Numbered from the stretch's first letter, positions 35,429-48,795 are shown. The stretch is DNA of 64,000 bases from Calamus simplicifolius (GCA_900491605.1 UESW01004629.1:581587-645586); one strand, 5' to 3'. Made by a program: numbers and translations. Notes: a model not told the origin generated them from the letters alone.

Positions 35429-35445
35429 TGGCACTAGAGAAAGGG
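35429..35445 (+). other. Primer-binding site
   Basis: TGGCACTAGAGAAAGGG follows the LTR end after the spacer gat, the same arrangement as the other elements of this group. Confidence 0.65.
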
Positions 35446-35508
35446 CCTCAAGTCCCACAAACTTGTAATCAAGGAGATAAGGCTTGAAATCAAAAGAACA
35501 ACCCTTCA

Positions 35509-37060
35509 ATGGCCAATCGAAGGAGAGCAACTTCAGATGCTCAGGATCAGACCACCTCCTAGAGGCCTGATCCTGTGAACAATATGGCGCCTCGTAGCCG
35601 CCGCCGGCCGAAACTCCCTTACCATCGGCAACCGTGGTCACCCAGGACCAATTTGCCATGCTGGTCCAACAAGTTCAAGCTCTGGCTTAGCTGGTACAAG
35701 AACTCCATGGAGTCCCCCATCCAGCTGCCCCTACTCAATAACTCCCTGATGGAGTCGTTGCCCCTGCTCCTCCAGCGATTTCTTCTTCAACCCGCTTGAA
35801 GTCACAAGCCACCCTCAACAGCCCAACCAAAGAGGGCCTAAATCAGCACCAAAGGGCTCGAGAGTTGAGCCCGCCTAGATCTTGGCGAGCTCGATCCCTC
35901 TCCCTGGGGTACTCTCGCCATGACTCGACGCCACAGCCATGGTCCCCCCGACTCCTCTCTCCTACTATCTGGGATGAAGATGTTCAAAGATAGCTCCAGG
36001 AGATGCGCCTAGAGTGGCGTCAGGAGCTGGATGCCGTTCGGCAAGCCCCTCAACTCCAATTGAAGATGGAGCAGAGGATCCCATTCTCTGAGAAGATCAT
36101 GCGGAAAGTGGTTCCTCCCCATGTTAAGCTCCCCACCATCGAGCCATACCACGGATCCATCGATCCTGATGACCATTTGAACAGTTTTCGATCCATCATG
36201 ATGTTCCATAGAGCATCGGATGTGATCCTGTGCCGAGCCTTTACCTCTACTCTTAGAGGGTCAGCCAGAACCTGGTTCAATAGTTTGAAACCAAGCTCCA
36301 TTGATTCTTTCGATGAGCTGAGCTGCTTGTTCATCAGTAACTCGTTAGTAGCTGCCACTACCACAGAAGGTCGACTCCCTCTCCGAGGTCAAACAATGAG
36401 AGAGAGAGTCTTTGAAGAATTATCTAGGCCATTTTAACACGGCCATGTTGGAGGTAGACCATCTCAACCATGAGGTGGCCATGTCCATCTTGGCAGGCGA
36501 GGTGTTCAAGGAGGGTGATTTCTATTTAGCCTTGAAGGTCAACTATCTGAAGAGCATCTCCGACATGATGGCCCTGACGGATAAATATGCCAGGGTTGAG
36601 GAGTCACGAAGGTCAGCCGGGCCGAGCAATCAAAGAAGAAAGAGACTAAAGGCTCGGAGAAGAGCAGACCATCTCGCCACACAAGTCCACCCCGCCGCCA
36701 GAGAGCTCCTTTGCCGCCACCCAAAGATCGTACTCAGAGTCTAGCCTAGAGGTTTAATCAGTATACTCTCATCACTGCACCGAGGGCACAGATCCTGATG
36801 GAGATCGAGCGCCAGATCCCTCGGCAGCCGCTTCTCCGAAGGAATACGGCTCGAAGAGACATGACCAAGTATTGTCGTTTTCATCGGGATCATGGGAATG
36901 ATACTGAAGAGTGCTAGCAGCTTCGAAATGAGATCGAGCAACTCATCCGATAGGGGAGGTTGGATTAATTTAGAAGAGCCCCTAAGCCGAACAATGGAGA
37001 GCGTCAGCCTGAGCCTCGCCAACCGCCTCCACCAAACCCGTCAGCTATTGGCAATGTTAA
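35509..37060 (+). pseudogene. Gag pseudogene
   Basis: ATG at 35509 opens MANRRRATSDAQDQ, with a stop soon after. The main gag domain (retrotransposon gag family) is readable in 36003-36437, including RTWFNSLKPSSIDSFDEL and the start of the RQ-rich end. It shifts frame near 36430 to GHFNTAMLEVDHLNHEVAM (36412-36744). The nucleocapsid side continues in another frame to about 37060 with KYCRFHRDHGNDTEEC, a zinc-finger-like segment. There are several frameshifts and stops. Confidence 0.85.
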
Positions 37061-37099
37061 TATGATTGCAATAATCAACTCCTTACTGGCTCGGAGGAT

Positions 37100-37740
37100 G
37101 CGACCTTCGAGTACGGCATCCGCTTCTCCTTTTCAGTGTCTAATAATGAAGCAGAGTATGAAGCTTTGCTTGCTGGACTCCAGATTGCCCGCAACTTGAA
37201 GGCGAGGAGACTGAATGCATACACCGACTCTCAACTGGTTGCAGGCCAAGCGCGGGAAGAATTTAAAGCTCGGGAACCAAATATGGTTCGATATCTCCAA
37301 AAGGTGCATGACTTGTCTTCTCATTTTTCTAAACTTGAAGTTATTCAAATTCACGCGCCGACCTTCTATCTCACCTGGCGACTACGAATTCGATGGATCT
37401 CGAACGAAAAATTTACTTAAAAATCCTTGAAAAGTCCGGCATCGCCGATGCTAATCGGTGATGCATATTGAGGCCGAACCCTCCTAGTTCAACCTGATTC
37501 TCAAGTATCATAAGGAAGGATCGCTCCCGACCGATAGAAAGGAGGCAAGGAAGCCGAAGATGCAAGCAACTCATTATGTCCTGCTCGATGATCAGCTGTA
37601 CAAGCGATTTCTCCATCTCATTACTCAAATGTTGTCGAAAGCTGACTATGCTCTTCGGGAGGTCCATGAAGGCATTTATGGCAATCATCTTGGCGGCCAA
37701 GGTTTTTGCCGCAAAGTGTTGCGCCAATTGTTCATAAAAT
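37100..37740 (+). pseudogene. RNase H and integrase N-terminus fragment
   Basis: The RNase H segment reads NNEAEYEALLAGLQIA and AYTDSQLVAGQ (37136-37420). After a frame change, MQATHYVLLDDQLYKRF leads into SKADYALREVHEG and NHLGGQGFCRKVLRQ (37560-37740), the start of the integrase zinc-binding region. It ends abruptly at 37740. Confidence 0.85.
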
Positions 37741-40700
37741 AATCTGCAAGTACATATAATCGTAACAAGTAGTAAAGTTTTTTTAGAAAACAGATGTCAA
37801 ACCCACAGAGATTAATTATGTTATTGAATACTAAAATTTACTAAATTAATTACTATTTAAAAAATTAAATATAAATGGAACGTTATATTATCTAAATTAA
37901 ATAAAACTACTTAATCTAAAAATTAACAAAGCATAAAAATCTAAACGTGTAAAAATATGATAAGAATAGATTAGAGTGATTGATTTTATCTAATAAATTC
38001 CACATAATTTATTTTTTTAATTATTAAATTCTAATAATCTCATGTTGATGATTTAAAAAATTTTAATTATCCAATATCTTCTCTTGAACGATATAAAAAT
38101 TATCTCTAACTAACAACTCCATATCTCTATATTGAATTTTCTAAAAATCATATTAATCGTGGTAAAGCATCTCTACTTTCACTCAATTAATGGTGTTTAA
38201 TTTTAAATCTAAAATAATAAGAATTAAATACTCAATCATAGAAATATTAAAAATAAAATAACTAATAAAATAAACTGTATTCCTTGTTAGATTACATCAA
38301 TGCTCTAGATAAGAAAATTTAGCTCATGATAAAATTGAAAAGAAAACTAATGAAACTTATGATTTTCATTAGAAGCAATTGATGAACGTGCAGTTCTCGC
38401 TTCTGTTCTTTAGATCTTCCTTTGTTGAAAAACTCTAAAAAGCCTCTCTATTCTATATAAAAGTCTATGCTAGGTTAAAGACTACGGCCTATAGTTGGAA
38501 AGTTGCTATCCATTTCATGTTGAATACTCGTAAAAATCATCATCTTAGAGTTTCTCCAAGCTCTTCCTTTTTACCGTTGGATGATGGTTGAATGGCTGAG
38601 ATAGGTCAATAAAAACCTCTCAAAGATGACTTTCGAATGACTAAGCGTTTAGGCCAGTTGGACGGACCACGTAAAGTTTATTGCCATCCTGCTTCTCATC
38701 CAAAGAAAATACGATGTTGCCAACTTGGCAACGCATTAAAAACACCGCTCGTCTCGCTGCCACCTCGTCAACTCGTGAAGGATCGGTTCCCTGAAATCCA
38801 CCACCAAATGGAATCACCAAAATGAAATCCGCTGCCAGGTAGACTTCTCATCTCCCGTGAAGTCCGATGTAATGCACTACAATCAATATAAAAAGGACTA
38901 AGTTGTTAGGAGCAACGTTATAACAAAACCAGCAACTATTATTAATTATGGATATAAGTCACAAGGACCCAATTAACATGTAAGTCTTGTCTTTTCTAAA
39001 TTATTCTTTTTATTATATATATATATATATATAAAAGTAGAGGATAGCAATTTGGTGTAACCTCTTACAACTAACTGTGTAAGAGTTTTCTTCTACAACT
39101 TATTTGGGGGTCTCAATGATTAAAACGCTTTTCTCGTCAGCAGTTTCAAAAAAAATTTAATTACGACATTTTATATATGATTTTCTTTTAGTTGCTTTCC
39201 AATATCTAGTGTATTCTTTTGATTTCTTTATTAAATGTCTGCTCAAGATTCTAATCCAGATAAAAAGTAAATAAAAATAAATAAATTTAATTTAAAATAA
39301 ATTAAAAACTAACTAATATCGTTATGAAAATATATGAATTAAATTATTGGATTTACACTTATCAAATACCTCCAAACTTATACTTTGCTAGTCCTCGAGC
39401 AAAGAAAATAAAATAAGAATTTTAAAATAAAAGATTAATTGTTCAAATAGAGCCTCAAAGATTTAATACATGCCATGATTTAAAAAAATTATCCTATGCA
39501 ACTCAAGTACAAAAGTTAATACAAAATTTGATCTCACCTCATATTCAATTCTCCCACTCATTAGCATGCATCATTCTTACTTCATTACTCACTTCCCGAA
39601 TAGTTTTATGCAAACATGTAAATGCAATGGATCTCTAAGAAGTGTATGTATCTACTCTATAGGCTTGCTCTTTAAATTAACTCTCCACTAATGTAGATAA
39701 AAGTTAACACCAAGGATCAATAGGTCTTTATAAACTTGTAATGTAAGGCTAGGGTGAGGGCTACAAAGAAAAGGTAAGATGTATCAAAGTAAGAACTTAA
39801 ATCAATACACCCATGGCATAAAGAGCATAGTAGTCTCACTCATAGTGGCTCATACATAGCTTTCAACAAGCAATTTTTTTAAAAAAAACAATCCCATCTG
39901 CTTCTTGAACCCTATCTGAGTTTGAGATTATCACATTCTTTCTAATCCTTGCATTCTCTTATATTTGTATTTCTTCAATTCCAATAGGAACCCTTCCTTC
40001 AACTAACAATTATGTGAATTCAGCATCTATTTCATAATAGTAGCACCAAGCATAAATATGTCCTTTAAATGCACATTGCAGTTTATTCGAGATCGGATTC
40101 CAACAATGCTATGCTCTATAAAGCAGTTATCTAAAAAACTTTCGTTAGAAACAATTGAATCACTAATCTTGTTGTTGTCAACCTTTTGTTGGCGGTAAAT
40201 TTTTGGTGATGTATACATTGGCTTTGTTGCATCATAAAAGTTGAAACTCAGTGGATGTGCAGTAAAGGAAAGATTAACTTCAAAGAAAGATTTAATGGTA
40301 CCAATATCCTCCCAATAATCATTGAAAAGATATGCCTTGATGAAGAATTCTTTTGTAGAGGCAGGAATTATCTCAGATCCAAAGTTATTTGCAGTAGAAA
40401 ACCTCCATCTGACCTTAGAAGATTTAGAAGTATATCCTTCCTGAATATATAGACTCCCATAGAAGCAATATATGATTTTTTTTTCTGCCTTAGCTCGTTA
40501 CAACCCCAATACAGTAGTATTCACTTCCATTGCTTTCAAATCTGCTCCTTTTTGCTTTTCACTGATTGAGATGACCTTTTCTTTTTACATCGCCAAACTT
40601 TTTCTTGTTGTGCATGTGATGTGATAGAAATTTTTCATACTCCTATCTCTCACAAATTTATTTTAAACTCTTATAACCATGAGGTAAGTATCAACTAAGT

Positions 40701-41640
40701 TCCCTTAAAAGGTAAAGATATATAAGTTCAAAAGGATAGGAATCATATGGGTTAAACAAGAAAAAAAAAAAAAAAAACTAAAATATAATTTTTAAGGCTC
40801 AAATGGGTGACTAGAGATATAATGATAAAAGGGTTAGACTTTTAGGCTCAACCAATCCAAAGATGGCCTATGTCCTTTCCTTGGTGAAACTTTACCTAGG
40901 ATTTTGCCTTAAGTAATTCTCAAGCAAGTTCTAGAGTAGTTAAGACCATAAACATTTACCAAGTCTTCATAAAATATCTCTAAGCATGTAAATAATTAAT
41001 TATCATGATACACATCTAATGAATAAAGAAAAATCGTACTAAGTAAAAACAATTTAAGTATTAACTAATCAACTCAATTACTTATAATTTTTTCTAAAAA
41101 TCATAACTTGTTTCAACCATTATCATCATTGGCTCTATAGAAACAAATAAACAAACCAGATAACTTTATTTATTTATTTATTTATTTTAATTTTAATTTA
41201 TAATTTTTTTATATTTATAAACAACCTAAATAAACAAACTAATATAATTAAAACAGAGAATACGTAACCTATGATATGCAAACTAACACAAATTAACCAA
41301 AGCAAGCAAACAAATAACTAGACCTATTATGCAACCCAACAAACAAACAAAAATTAAACTCGCCTTTCCCAAACTTAAATCGTGCATTGTCCTCAATGAA
41401 AGAGAAAGAAAGAATTAAAAATAATAATAAAGCAAGAAAAATAAAGTGATACTCCCCTAGTGTCAATGAATGTCATTTTGAAGTGCACCATTAGGAGAGA
41501 CTCCTTCAATATTTAGGGTTATCAAGGTTGATGGAGACTTTTTGCTTGAGTACTCCTGCCTATCACGCGGGCGACCCGGGTTTGATCCCCGACAACAGCG
41601 CCAAAAACTTATTCGTGTAAAATAATCTTCAAGTGCTGGT
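37741..41640 (-). mobile_element. Non-coding LTR-retrotransposon derivative (LARD-like)
   Basis: The left end has taaaataatctgcaagtaca followed by gtaacaagtagtaaag and cccacagagatt, typical of a gypsy LTR edge. The right end has taaaataatcttcaagtgc next to a tRNA-Asp-type PBS read on the minus strand (41587-41603). The 3.9-kb interior is AT-rich with no ORF above about 65 codons. The right LTR is cut off near 41640 by Athila-like integrase sequence. I read it as a decayed or deleted minus-strand element; its exact ends are uncertain. Confidence 0.5.
41587..41603 (-). other. Primer-binding site, tRNA-Asp type
   Basis: On the minus strand TGGCGCTGTTGTCGGGG matches the TGGCGCCGTTG(C/T)CGGGG site used by many Athila and related gypsy elements, with one difference. 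Confidence 0.7.
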
Positions 41641-43773
41641 ATAAAATGGTTCTTCCCAAAAAATAATATTTTAAGTCAGAGAAGAACTTCTTCTTTTATT
41701 GATATGTCATATTGGAAGGTAGAATTCGCAACACCAAGTAATTAACTATGTCGACATACCATGGAACAACTTGTGGAACAACTTGTATAGCCATCAAATG
41801 CTCATCCAGGAATGCTTTATTATTTGCTCATCATCCATACCTAAAAGCTCCATCCGAGATAGATAATCTACCACCAAATTTTTAATACCCTTCTTGTCCT
41901 TAATTTTCAAGTCGAATTCTTGTAGAAGCAAAATCCATCGAAGCAATCTTGGTTTAGCATCCTTTCTTTGCAAGCAAGTACTTCAGAGCAGAGTGATTGG
42001 TGTAGACAATCACCTTCGAACCTATCAAATAAGAACAGAATTTATCAAAAACAAAAACAACTGATAATAATTCTTTTTCAGTAGTGGCATAATTTAGTTG
42101 AGTTTCTGTTAAGGTTCTACTTGCATAATAAATAACATAAAAATATTTATCTTTTCTTTGCCCTAAAACAACCCCTATAGCTAATCACTGGCATCATACA
42201 TTAGCTCAAACGGTAAACTCCAATCCAGCGACACAATTATAGGTACTAAAATCAATTTCTTTTTCAATGTTTCAAAAGCATGCAAGCATTCATCAGAAAA
42301 TTCAAATCGAGTGTCTTTAATTAACAAATTGCAAAGAGGTTTAGTAATTTGAGAAAAATCATTAATAAATCGTCGATAGAATTCAGCGTGTCCCAAGAAA
42401 CTTCTCACGCCCTTCACATTGGCTGGTGGTGGGAGTTTCTAAATCACTTCTATTTTTGCTTTGTCAACTTCAATTCTCTTAGAGAAAATTCGGTAGCCTA
42501 GCACTATCCCCTCCTCTACCATAAAGTGGCATTTTTTTCAGTTCAAAACCAAAATTTTCTCCTTGCATCTCTGCAAAACTGAAGATAAGTTAGACAAACA
42601 ATTATCAAAAGAATATCCAAAGCAGAGAAGTCATCCATGAAGACTTCTAAAATATTTTTTTATCATGTCCAAGAAGATGGACATCATGCATCTTTGAAAT
42701 ATGGCTGGCGCATTGCAAAGGCTAAAAGGCATCCTCCTATATGCAAATGTTCTATATGGCCAAGTAAAAGTGTTCTTCTTTTGATCTTCAGGTGCGATGG
42801 CTATTTGATTATAACCAGAGTACCCATCCAGAAATAGTAGTAAGCATGTCCTGCAAGTCTTTCTAGTATTTGATCAATAAAAGGTAAGAAAAAATGATCT
42901 TTTCTTATTGCATCATTAAGTTTTCTATAATCTATGCATACTCACCATCCTATGACCGTCCTTGTTGGTATAAGTTCATTATTATCATTCTTGATTACAG
43001 TTATTTCATCTTTCTTTAGTACAACTTATATTGGACTTACCCATGCGCTATTCGAGATAGGATAAATAATTTCAGCATCTAATAGCTTCAGCACTTCTTT
43101 ATGCACCACTTCTTGCATTGATGGATTCAATCTTCTCTGGGATTGAACAATCGGCTTTATTTATCCTCCATTAAAATCTTATGTGTGTAAATTAAAGGAC
43201 TAATTCCTTAATGTCAGGGATGGTCTAACCCAAAACCAATTTGTGTTCCCACAAAATTCTAAGCAACTTTCCTTCTCTATATCATTCAAAGAATTGTTAA
43301 TAATAACTAAAAAAGTAGAGCTTTGGCCTAAGAAAGCATACCTTAAATTTGATGGAAGCTGTTTTAGCTCAAGTTTAAGTGGTTTCTTCGATGGAGATGT
43401 TGGCTAAAGTAGTTTTAAGTCTTTCACTTTTGGTTGCATTAAAGGAGAAAAAATTGGTGTAGCCTCCAATTATCTTTCACTCTTTAACTTTTTTATCATC
43501 AAATTCAATAGACGTAGAGTGAGAAAGACATACCTCAAGCGGTAGCTTTAGAAAATCATCTGCATAAGTCTCGTTAGCCATGATCTCGTCTCGGTCACTT
43601 ATTTGAAAATAGGAATGTGTCTCAGAAGGAAGTTTCATAGGCTTAAGTACATCAAAGCGACCTCATCCTCTCCAACACTCAAACAAGTTTTCCTTGCTGG
43701 CATCAATTAAGGTTTTCCCAATCGCAAGGAAAGGTTGACCCAATATTAAAGGGGTCTCCTCGTCCTACTCCAT
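41641..43773 (-). pseudogene. Athila-like gypsy pol: RT, RNase H and integrase start (broken)
   Basis: Minus-strand reading from 43773 gives protease-RT linker, reverse transcriptase (about 43100-42420) and GVRSFLGHAEFYRRFINDFS (42410-42350). The RNase H region follows with TTEKELLSVVFVFDKF (about 42090) and ARKDAKPRLLRWILLLQEFDL (about 41980-41910). The integrase N-terminus ends near 41640. The wording of these blocks is Athila-like. Stops and shifts occur throughout. The 5' half of this gene continues at 48796 beyond the copia insertion. Confidence 0.8.
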
Positions 43774-44249
43774 TGTTAGGGTTTAGACCTATGATTAATA
43801 GCAATGGGATTCCTGTTGAACAAGAACTAGAACTAAGGATTCCTAATCCTGTTAGGTTTAGACCTTGATGAATAGCAATGGGATTCCCCGTTCAACAAGA
43901 ACTAGAACTAAGGATTCCCAATCCTGTTAGGTTTACTTCTTGAAAAAGGAGGAAGATGGGGAGGAGAAAGAAAGGGCTGCCGCCCTATGATGAGAGAAGG
44001 GAATTTTTGGGAGAAAAGAATCTGTTCTCTATTCCATCCAAACCCTAGAGACTAGAGTTTAAATACATCCACGAAGTGGGCCAGGCCCAGACTCAACAAA
44101 AAACTCCCATGGACTAAACCAATGAGATTAAACTAATCCCCAAGCCCGTGTACACCCGTGACTTGATTTAATCTCAACCCTTGGACTCAAACCCAGCCCA
44201 ATACAAGTTAGCCCACCTGGGCCTTGATAGCACCACACCAGGCCCAACA
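43774..44249 (-). repeat. 3' LTR of the copia element
   Basis: Plus-strand limits are TGTTAGGGTTTAGACC and CACCAGGCCCAACA. It includes an imperfect tandem duplication of about 78 bp at its start (gcaatgggattcc...ctaaggattcc twice), present in both LTRs. Just inside, at 44250-44262, the minus strand reads aaggtggagat, the usual copia polypurine tract. Confidence 0.95.
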
Positions 44250-44267
44250 ATCTCCACCTTGGTGCTT

Positions 44268-47200
44268 TCAAGGCCTCAGCACGTCCACTGTGTCCATCAG
44301 CTTTAACAACGAAATACACTTTTGAAAACTGTCCCGTGGAAGAACCTTAGTCAGTGCATCTGCTGGATTTTCTTTGGTGTATACCTTCACCAGCTCCACC
44401 TCACCATCTTCCACCAGCTCTCTGATCCTGTGGTATCTGAGGTCAATGTGCTTCGTCCTGGCATGATAGACTGCATTCTGCGCAAGCATCAGAGCACTCT
44501 GGCTGTCACTATGCACCTGGACAACCTTCTGATCAAGTCCCATCTCCAGCATCAAGCCCTTCAGCCAAAGAGCTTCCTTTGCTGCCTCTGTGATACCTAT
44601 GTATTCTGCCTCCGTGGTAGATAAGGCTGTGATGGGCTGCAGACATGATCTCCACGATACTGGACCACCAAACAGGCTGAACACAAAGCCTGTTGTGGAT
44701 CTCCTAGTGTCCACATCTCCACCAAAGTCTGCATCCACATACCCATATAACTGCCCACGAGCCTCCTTGGATAAGTTGGATCTCTCAGCATCTTCTTGCT
44801 GTCCATAGCAAATACCAACCCCAACTGTACCTACCAAGTACCTGAAGATTCCCTTCAGTGCTCGCCAGTGCTCCCTACCAGGCTGCGCCATGAACCTGCT
44901 CACCTGGCTCACTGCATGGGCTATGTCTGGCCTACAACATACCATGGCATACATAAGGCTCCCAACACCAGAAGCATATGGTACCTTCTCCATCTCCTGA
45001 GCCTCCACCTCAGTCTGTGGTGACATGGTCTTCGATAAGGAAAAATGTGCTGCCAAAGGTAGTGCTGTCGGTTTGGCATCCTTCATCCCATATCGCTCCA
45101 GAATCTTTTTAATGTAGCCACCCTGACTCAGATGCAGCACACCTTTGGATCTATCTCTGATGATTTCCATCCCTAGGATCTTCCTGGCTGGCCCCAGATT
45201 CTTCATCTCAAACTCCCGAGACAAAGCTATCTTCAGTTCCTGTACAGCCTTCTACTCTTGCATGCTATCAGCATGTCATCTACATACAAGAGTAAGTACA
45301 TCCTAGACCCATCATCCAGAGATTTAACATACACACAAGAATCATACTCACACCTGGAAAGTCCAATGCTCCTAACATAAGTGTCAAATCTCTTGTACCA
45401 CTGCCTCGGCGACTGCTTCAGCCCATACAGAGATTTCTTCAGCAAACAGACTTTCCCATCTGATCTTGGTTCTCTAAACCCTGGTGGCTGCTCCATGTAG
45501 ATGCTCTCCTCCAAATGACCATGGAGGAATGCTGTCTTCACATCCATCTGCTCCAGCTCCAAGTCCTGAGCTGCTACAATACTCAATAATAGTCTGATGG
45601 AAGTGTGCCTGACAACTGGAGAAAATATCTCACCATAATCGATGCCTTCTTTCTGAGAGTATCCTTTGGCCACTAGTCTTGCCTTATACCTGATACCCTC
45701 TTGTTCTGAAGCTCCTTCCTTGCGCTGATAAACCCATTTACAACCAATGGGTTTCTTTCCTTGTGGCAGCTGGACCACCTGCCACGTATTATTGCTGTGA
45801 AGAGACTGCATTTCCTCTGCCATAGCATGGATCCACCTATCTCTATCCTGACTTTCCATAGCCTCCTCATAGGTGAAAGGGTCTCCATTCGCTGTCACCA
45901 GGGCATATGACAACGAATCCTCAAAGCCGTATCGAACTGGTGGTCGCACGTTCCTCCTGGGCCTTTGCTGTGCGATCCCAGTATCAGTCCCCTGTCCAGC
46001 TGCATCCTGCTGAACTCCCTGGCTTCTACCCCCTCTGTCAGTCCTCTCCACCTGAATCTCAAATCCTCCTGGTCCACTAGCAAATGGCACAACTGTATAG
46101 GAGGTTGTCTGACTAGTGTTACCGTGTTCTACCTCCTGTAGTCCCTGCTGTGCATCCATGCCACTTCTGTTCTGGAGGATTGAGCTCTCATCAAAGGTTA
46201 CATCTCTGCTGATGACAACCTTCTTCTCCAAGGGGTCCCATAGCCGATACCCCTTGACTCCTCGCGGGTAGCCTAGGAACACCATCTTCTTAGACCTGGC
46301 ATCCAACTTACTCCGCTCCCCAGCTCCAACATGCACATATGCTGTGCATCCAAACACCCTTAGATGGTTTAGGCTTGTCTTCCTTCCAGACCATATCTCC
46401 TCTGGAATGTCTCCATCTAACCTGGTGTGCGGTGACCGATTGACCAAGTAGCTAGCTGCATCTACTGCGTCAACCCAGAACATCTTTGGAAGCCCTGCCT
46501 GCAGCCTTAAGCATCTTGCCTTTTCCAATAGTGTTCTGTTCATCCTCTCAGCCACCCCATTCTGTTGAGGAGTTCCCATCACCGAGAAGTGCCTTCTGAT
46601 GCCCCACTCCTCACAAAAAATCTGGAACTCCCTGCTGGTGTATTCCCCGCCATTATCAGACCTCAGACACTTCCACACTTTTACCCTGCTCCTTCTCCAC
46701 AGCTTCCTTGAGAAATCATCTATCAGGGTCATAAAGTATCTGGCCCCATTTTGGAGACTCTGTGTGTACTAACTCCAGGGGTTCAGCACTCCTAGCTGTG
46801 CTGACTGAGAACTGTACTCTCCTCTGCTTTCCCATCTGACAAGGCTCACAGATCTCCATATCTCCGCTACTCAAGTCTGGAAGCAGACCTCTCTTGCTCA
46901 GTTCTTTCATCCCCTTGTCTCCCATGTGGCCCAGGCGGTAATGCCACATCCTGTACACATCCCGGGGATCTTGCTCCACAGCTGCCACCTCAGATTTCAC
47001 AGTCATCACAGAGCCCTCCATCTTGTATAGATTATTTTCCAGCCTCCTCCCTCTCATCACCACCATGGCTCCATTGGAGATGTTCAGAACTCCACTCCTG
47101 GCACGACTGCTGAAGCTGTATCCAGTCCGCTCCAAGTACCCCAGTGATACCAGATTCTTCTTGAGACATGCTTCACACTGGTAAGAGTGCGCACCCATCA

Positions 47201-48193
47201 AACATCCTCACCCTCACTGTGCCAATACCTGCCACCTTGCAAGGGTGATTATCTCCAAGAGTCACATTCCCCTCCTCAACCTCTGTGTAAGTACTGAACC
47301 ACGACCGGTTGGGAGTGTAATGATGAGAACAGGCTGAATCCAAGGTCCACATCTCTGTGCTGTGCCTGTGATCATCTGATACAACCAAGAGATCATCCTC
47401 CACCTCCTGATCTGCAACTGTACTCACAGACTCAGATCCTCCTTTTTCTCCCTTCTGATTTTTCCACTTAGGACAATTCTTCTTAAAATGTCCTACCTCT
47501 CCACACTTATAGCACTTCAGCTCTCTCTTGCCTTTCCTGGACTTTGATCGTCCTCCAGACTTACTTCTGTCCCTGCCCCTACCTCTGCCTGTCCTTTCCC
47601 CAACTGATAGACCCTCCTGGGGAACAGCTTCCTTGGTCATCTTCTCCCTCTGCTCATTCGTCCGAAGCACCGAGACAATATCTTCATAAATTAATGTCTC
47701 CTTCCCATAGAGCAGTGTTGTGACCAATGAGTCATAAGACGTGGGCATTGAACATAAAAGCAGAAGTGCTTTATCTTCTTCCTCCATCTTGACCCCGACA
47801 TTCAGAAGTTCATTGCTCATCTGGTCGAATATTGGATGTGACCCAGCACATCTCCACCTTCTGACATCCGAAGGCTGTAGAGGCGCTTCTTCAACATCAA
47901 CTTGTTGCACATATTCTTCCCCATATAGAGGGTGTGCAACTTCGTCCAGAGTCCCTTCGGGGTCTTCTCCTCCAGCACTGAATAGAGGACTGAATCCGCC
48001 AGACAGCCCCTGATCATTGAACATGTCTTCTTCTCCAATGAAATCCACTGCTTGTCTGTCATCCCATCTGGCCTTTCCTCCAAAGCCAATCTAAACCCTG
48101 CTGCACAAGGAGGTCCTCTACCCGGACTTTCCACATGGAGAAACTTCCCTTCCCATCAAACTTCTCAACCTCTATTTTTATGCTACTCCCCAT
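44268..48193 (-). pseudogene. Copia gag-pol polyprotein gene with frameshifts
   Basis: ATG at 48193 starts gag. Frame changes occur near 48105 and 47820. The zinc knuckle CYKCGEVGHFKKNC lies near 47475-47515, protease LDSACSHHYTPN near 47310-47345 and the pre-integrase WHYRLGHMGDKG near 46910-46950. The integrase core is damaged: sequence around the first catalytic Asp is lost (46740-46790) and a second gap follows LIDDFSRKLW, while SDNGGEYTS (about 46640) remains. RT has AFLHGHLEESIYMEQPPGF and the YVDDML active site (45270-45287). A shift near 45230 precedes RNase H with TTEAEYIG (about 44600) and YHARTKHIDLRYH. It ends with ENPADALTKVLPR. The motif wording resembles the Tork group (Tnt1). 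It cannot encode an active integrase. Confidence 0.95.
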
Positions 48194-48308
48194 GGCCAAT
48201 TTCAAAAATAGCACAAAAATAAATTTTATAAAATAGAGAAGTACCTTGACGAGATTCTGTTGAAATTATTTCAACTCCTTGAAGGCCTCCAGATTACTCC
48301 TTGAACCA

Positions 48309-48321
48309 GGCTCTGATACCA
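48309..48321 (-). other. Copia primer-binding site
   Basis: On the minus strand TGGTATCAGAGCC follows the LTR end CTAACA after AG. It is a perfect match to the initiator tRNA-Met site used by copia elements. Confidence 0.95.
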
Positions 48322-48323
48322 CT

Positions 48324-48795
48324 TGTTAGGGTTTAGACCTGTGATTAATAGCAATGGGATTCCTGTTGAACAAGAACTAGAACTAAGGATTCCTAATCCT
48401 GTTAGGTTTAGACCTTGATGAATAGCAATGGGATTCCCCGTTCAACAAGAACTAGAACTAAGGATTCCCAATCCTGTTAGGTTTACCTTGAAAAAGGAGG
48501 AAGATGGGGAGGAGAAAGAAAGGGCTGCCGCCCTATGATGAGAGAAGGGAATTTTTGGGAGAAAAGAATCTGTTCTCTATTCCATCCAAACCCTAGAGAC
48601 TAGAGTTTAAATACATCCACGAAGTGGGCCAGGCCCAGACTCAACAAAAACTCCCATGGACTAACCAATGAGATTAAACTAATCCCCAAGCCCGTGTACA
48701 CCCGTGACTTGATTTAATCTCAACCCTTGGACTCAAACCCAGCCCAATACAAGTTAGCCCACCTGGGCCTTGATAGCACCACACCAGGCCCAACA
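48324..48795 (-). repeat. 5' LTR of the copia element
   Basis: Same termini and same internal duplication as the left LTR. Differences are few, for example gtttaccttg versus gtttacttcttg and one A fewer in caaaaactccc. Confidence 0.95.

Larger units (their letters stand above)
34459..37740 (+). mobile_element. Truncated plus-strand gypsy element, same family as 18279-26180
   Basis: A 5' LTR, PBS, frameshifted gag, RNase H fragment and the start of integrase follow one another on the plus strand. Protease and reverse transcriptase are missing between about 37070 and 37100. The element stops at 37740 inside the integrase zinc-binding region, where an unrelated LTR-like sequence begins. No 3' LTR is found. 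Confidence 0.85.
43774..48795 (-). mobile_element. Ty1/copia retrotransposon, Tork-like (5.0 kb), near-complete structure
   Basis: LTRs 43774-44249 and 48324-48795 are almost identical; I see only single-base and 1-3 bp differences. They are flanked by the 5-bp target duplication TCCAT (43769-43773, 48796-48800). PBS (tRNA-Met) and polypurine tract are in place. Gag-pol fills the interior on the minus strand but has frameshifts and deletions. The insertion sits within the protease region of the Athila-like element, which is therefore older. Confidence 0.95.
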
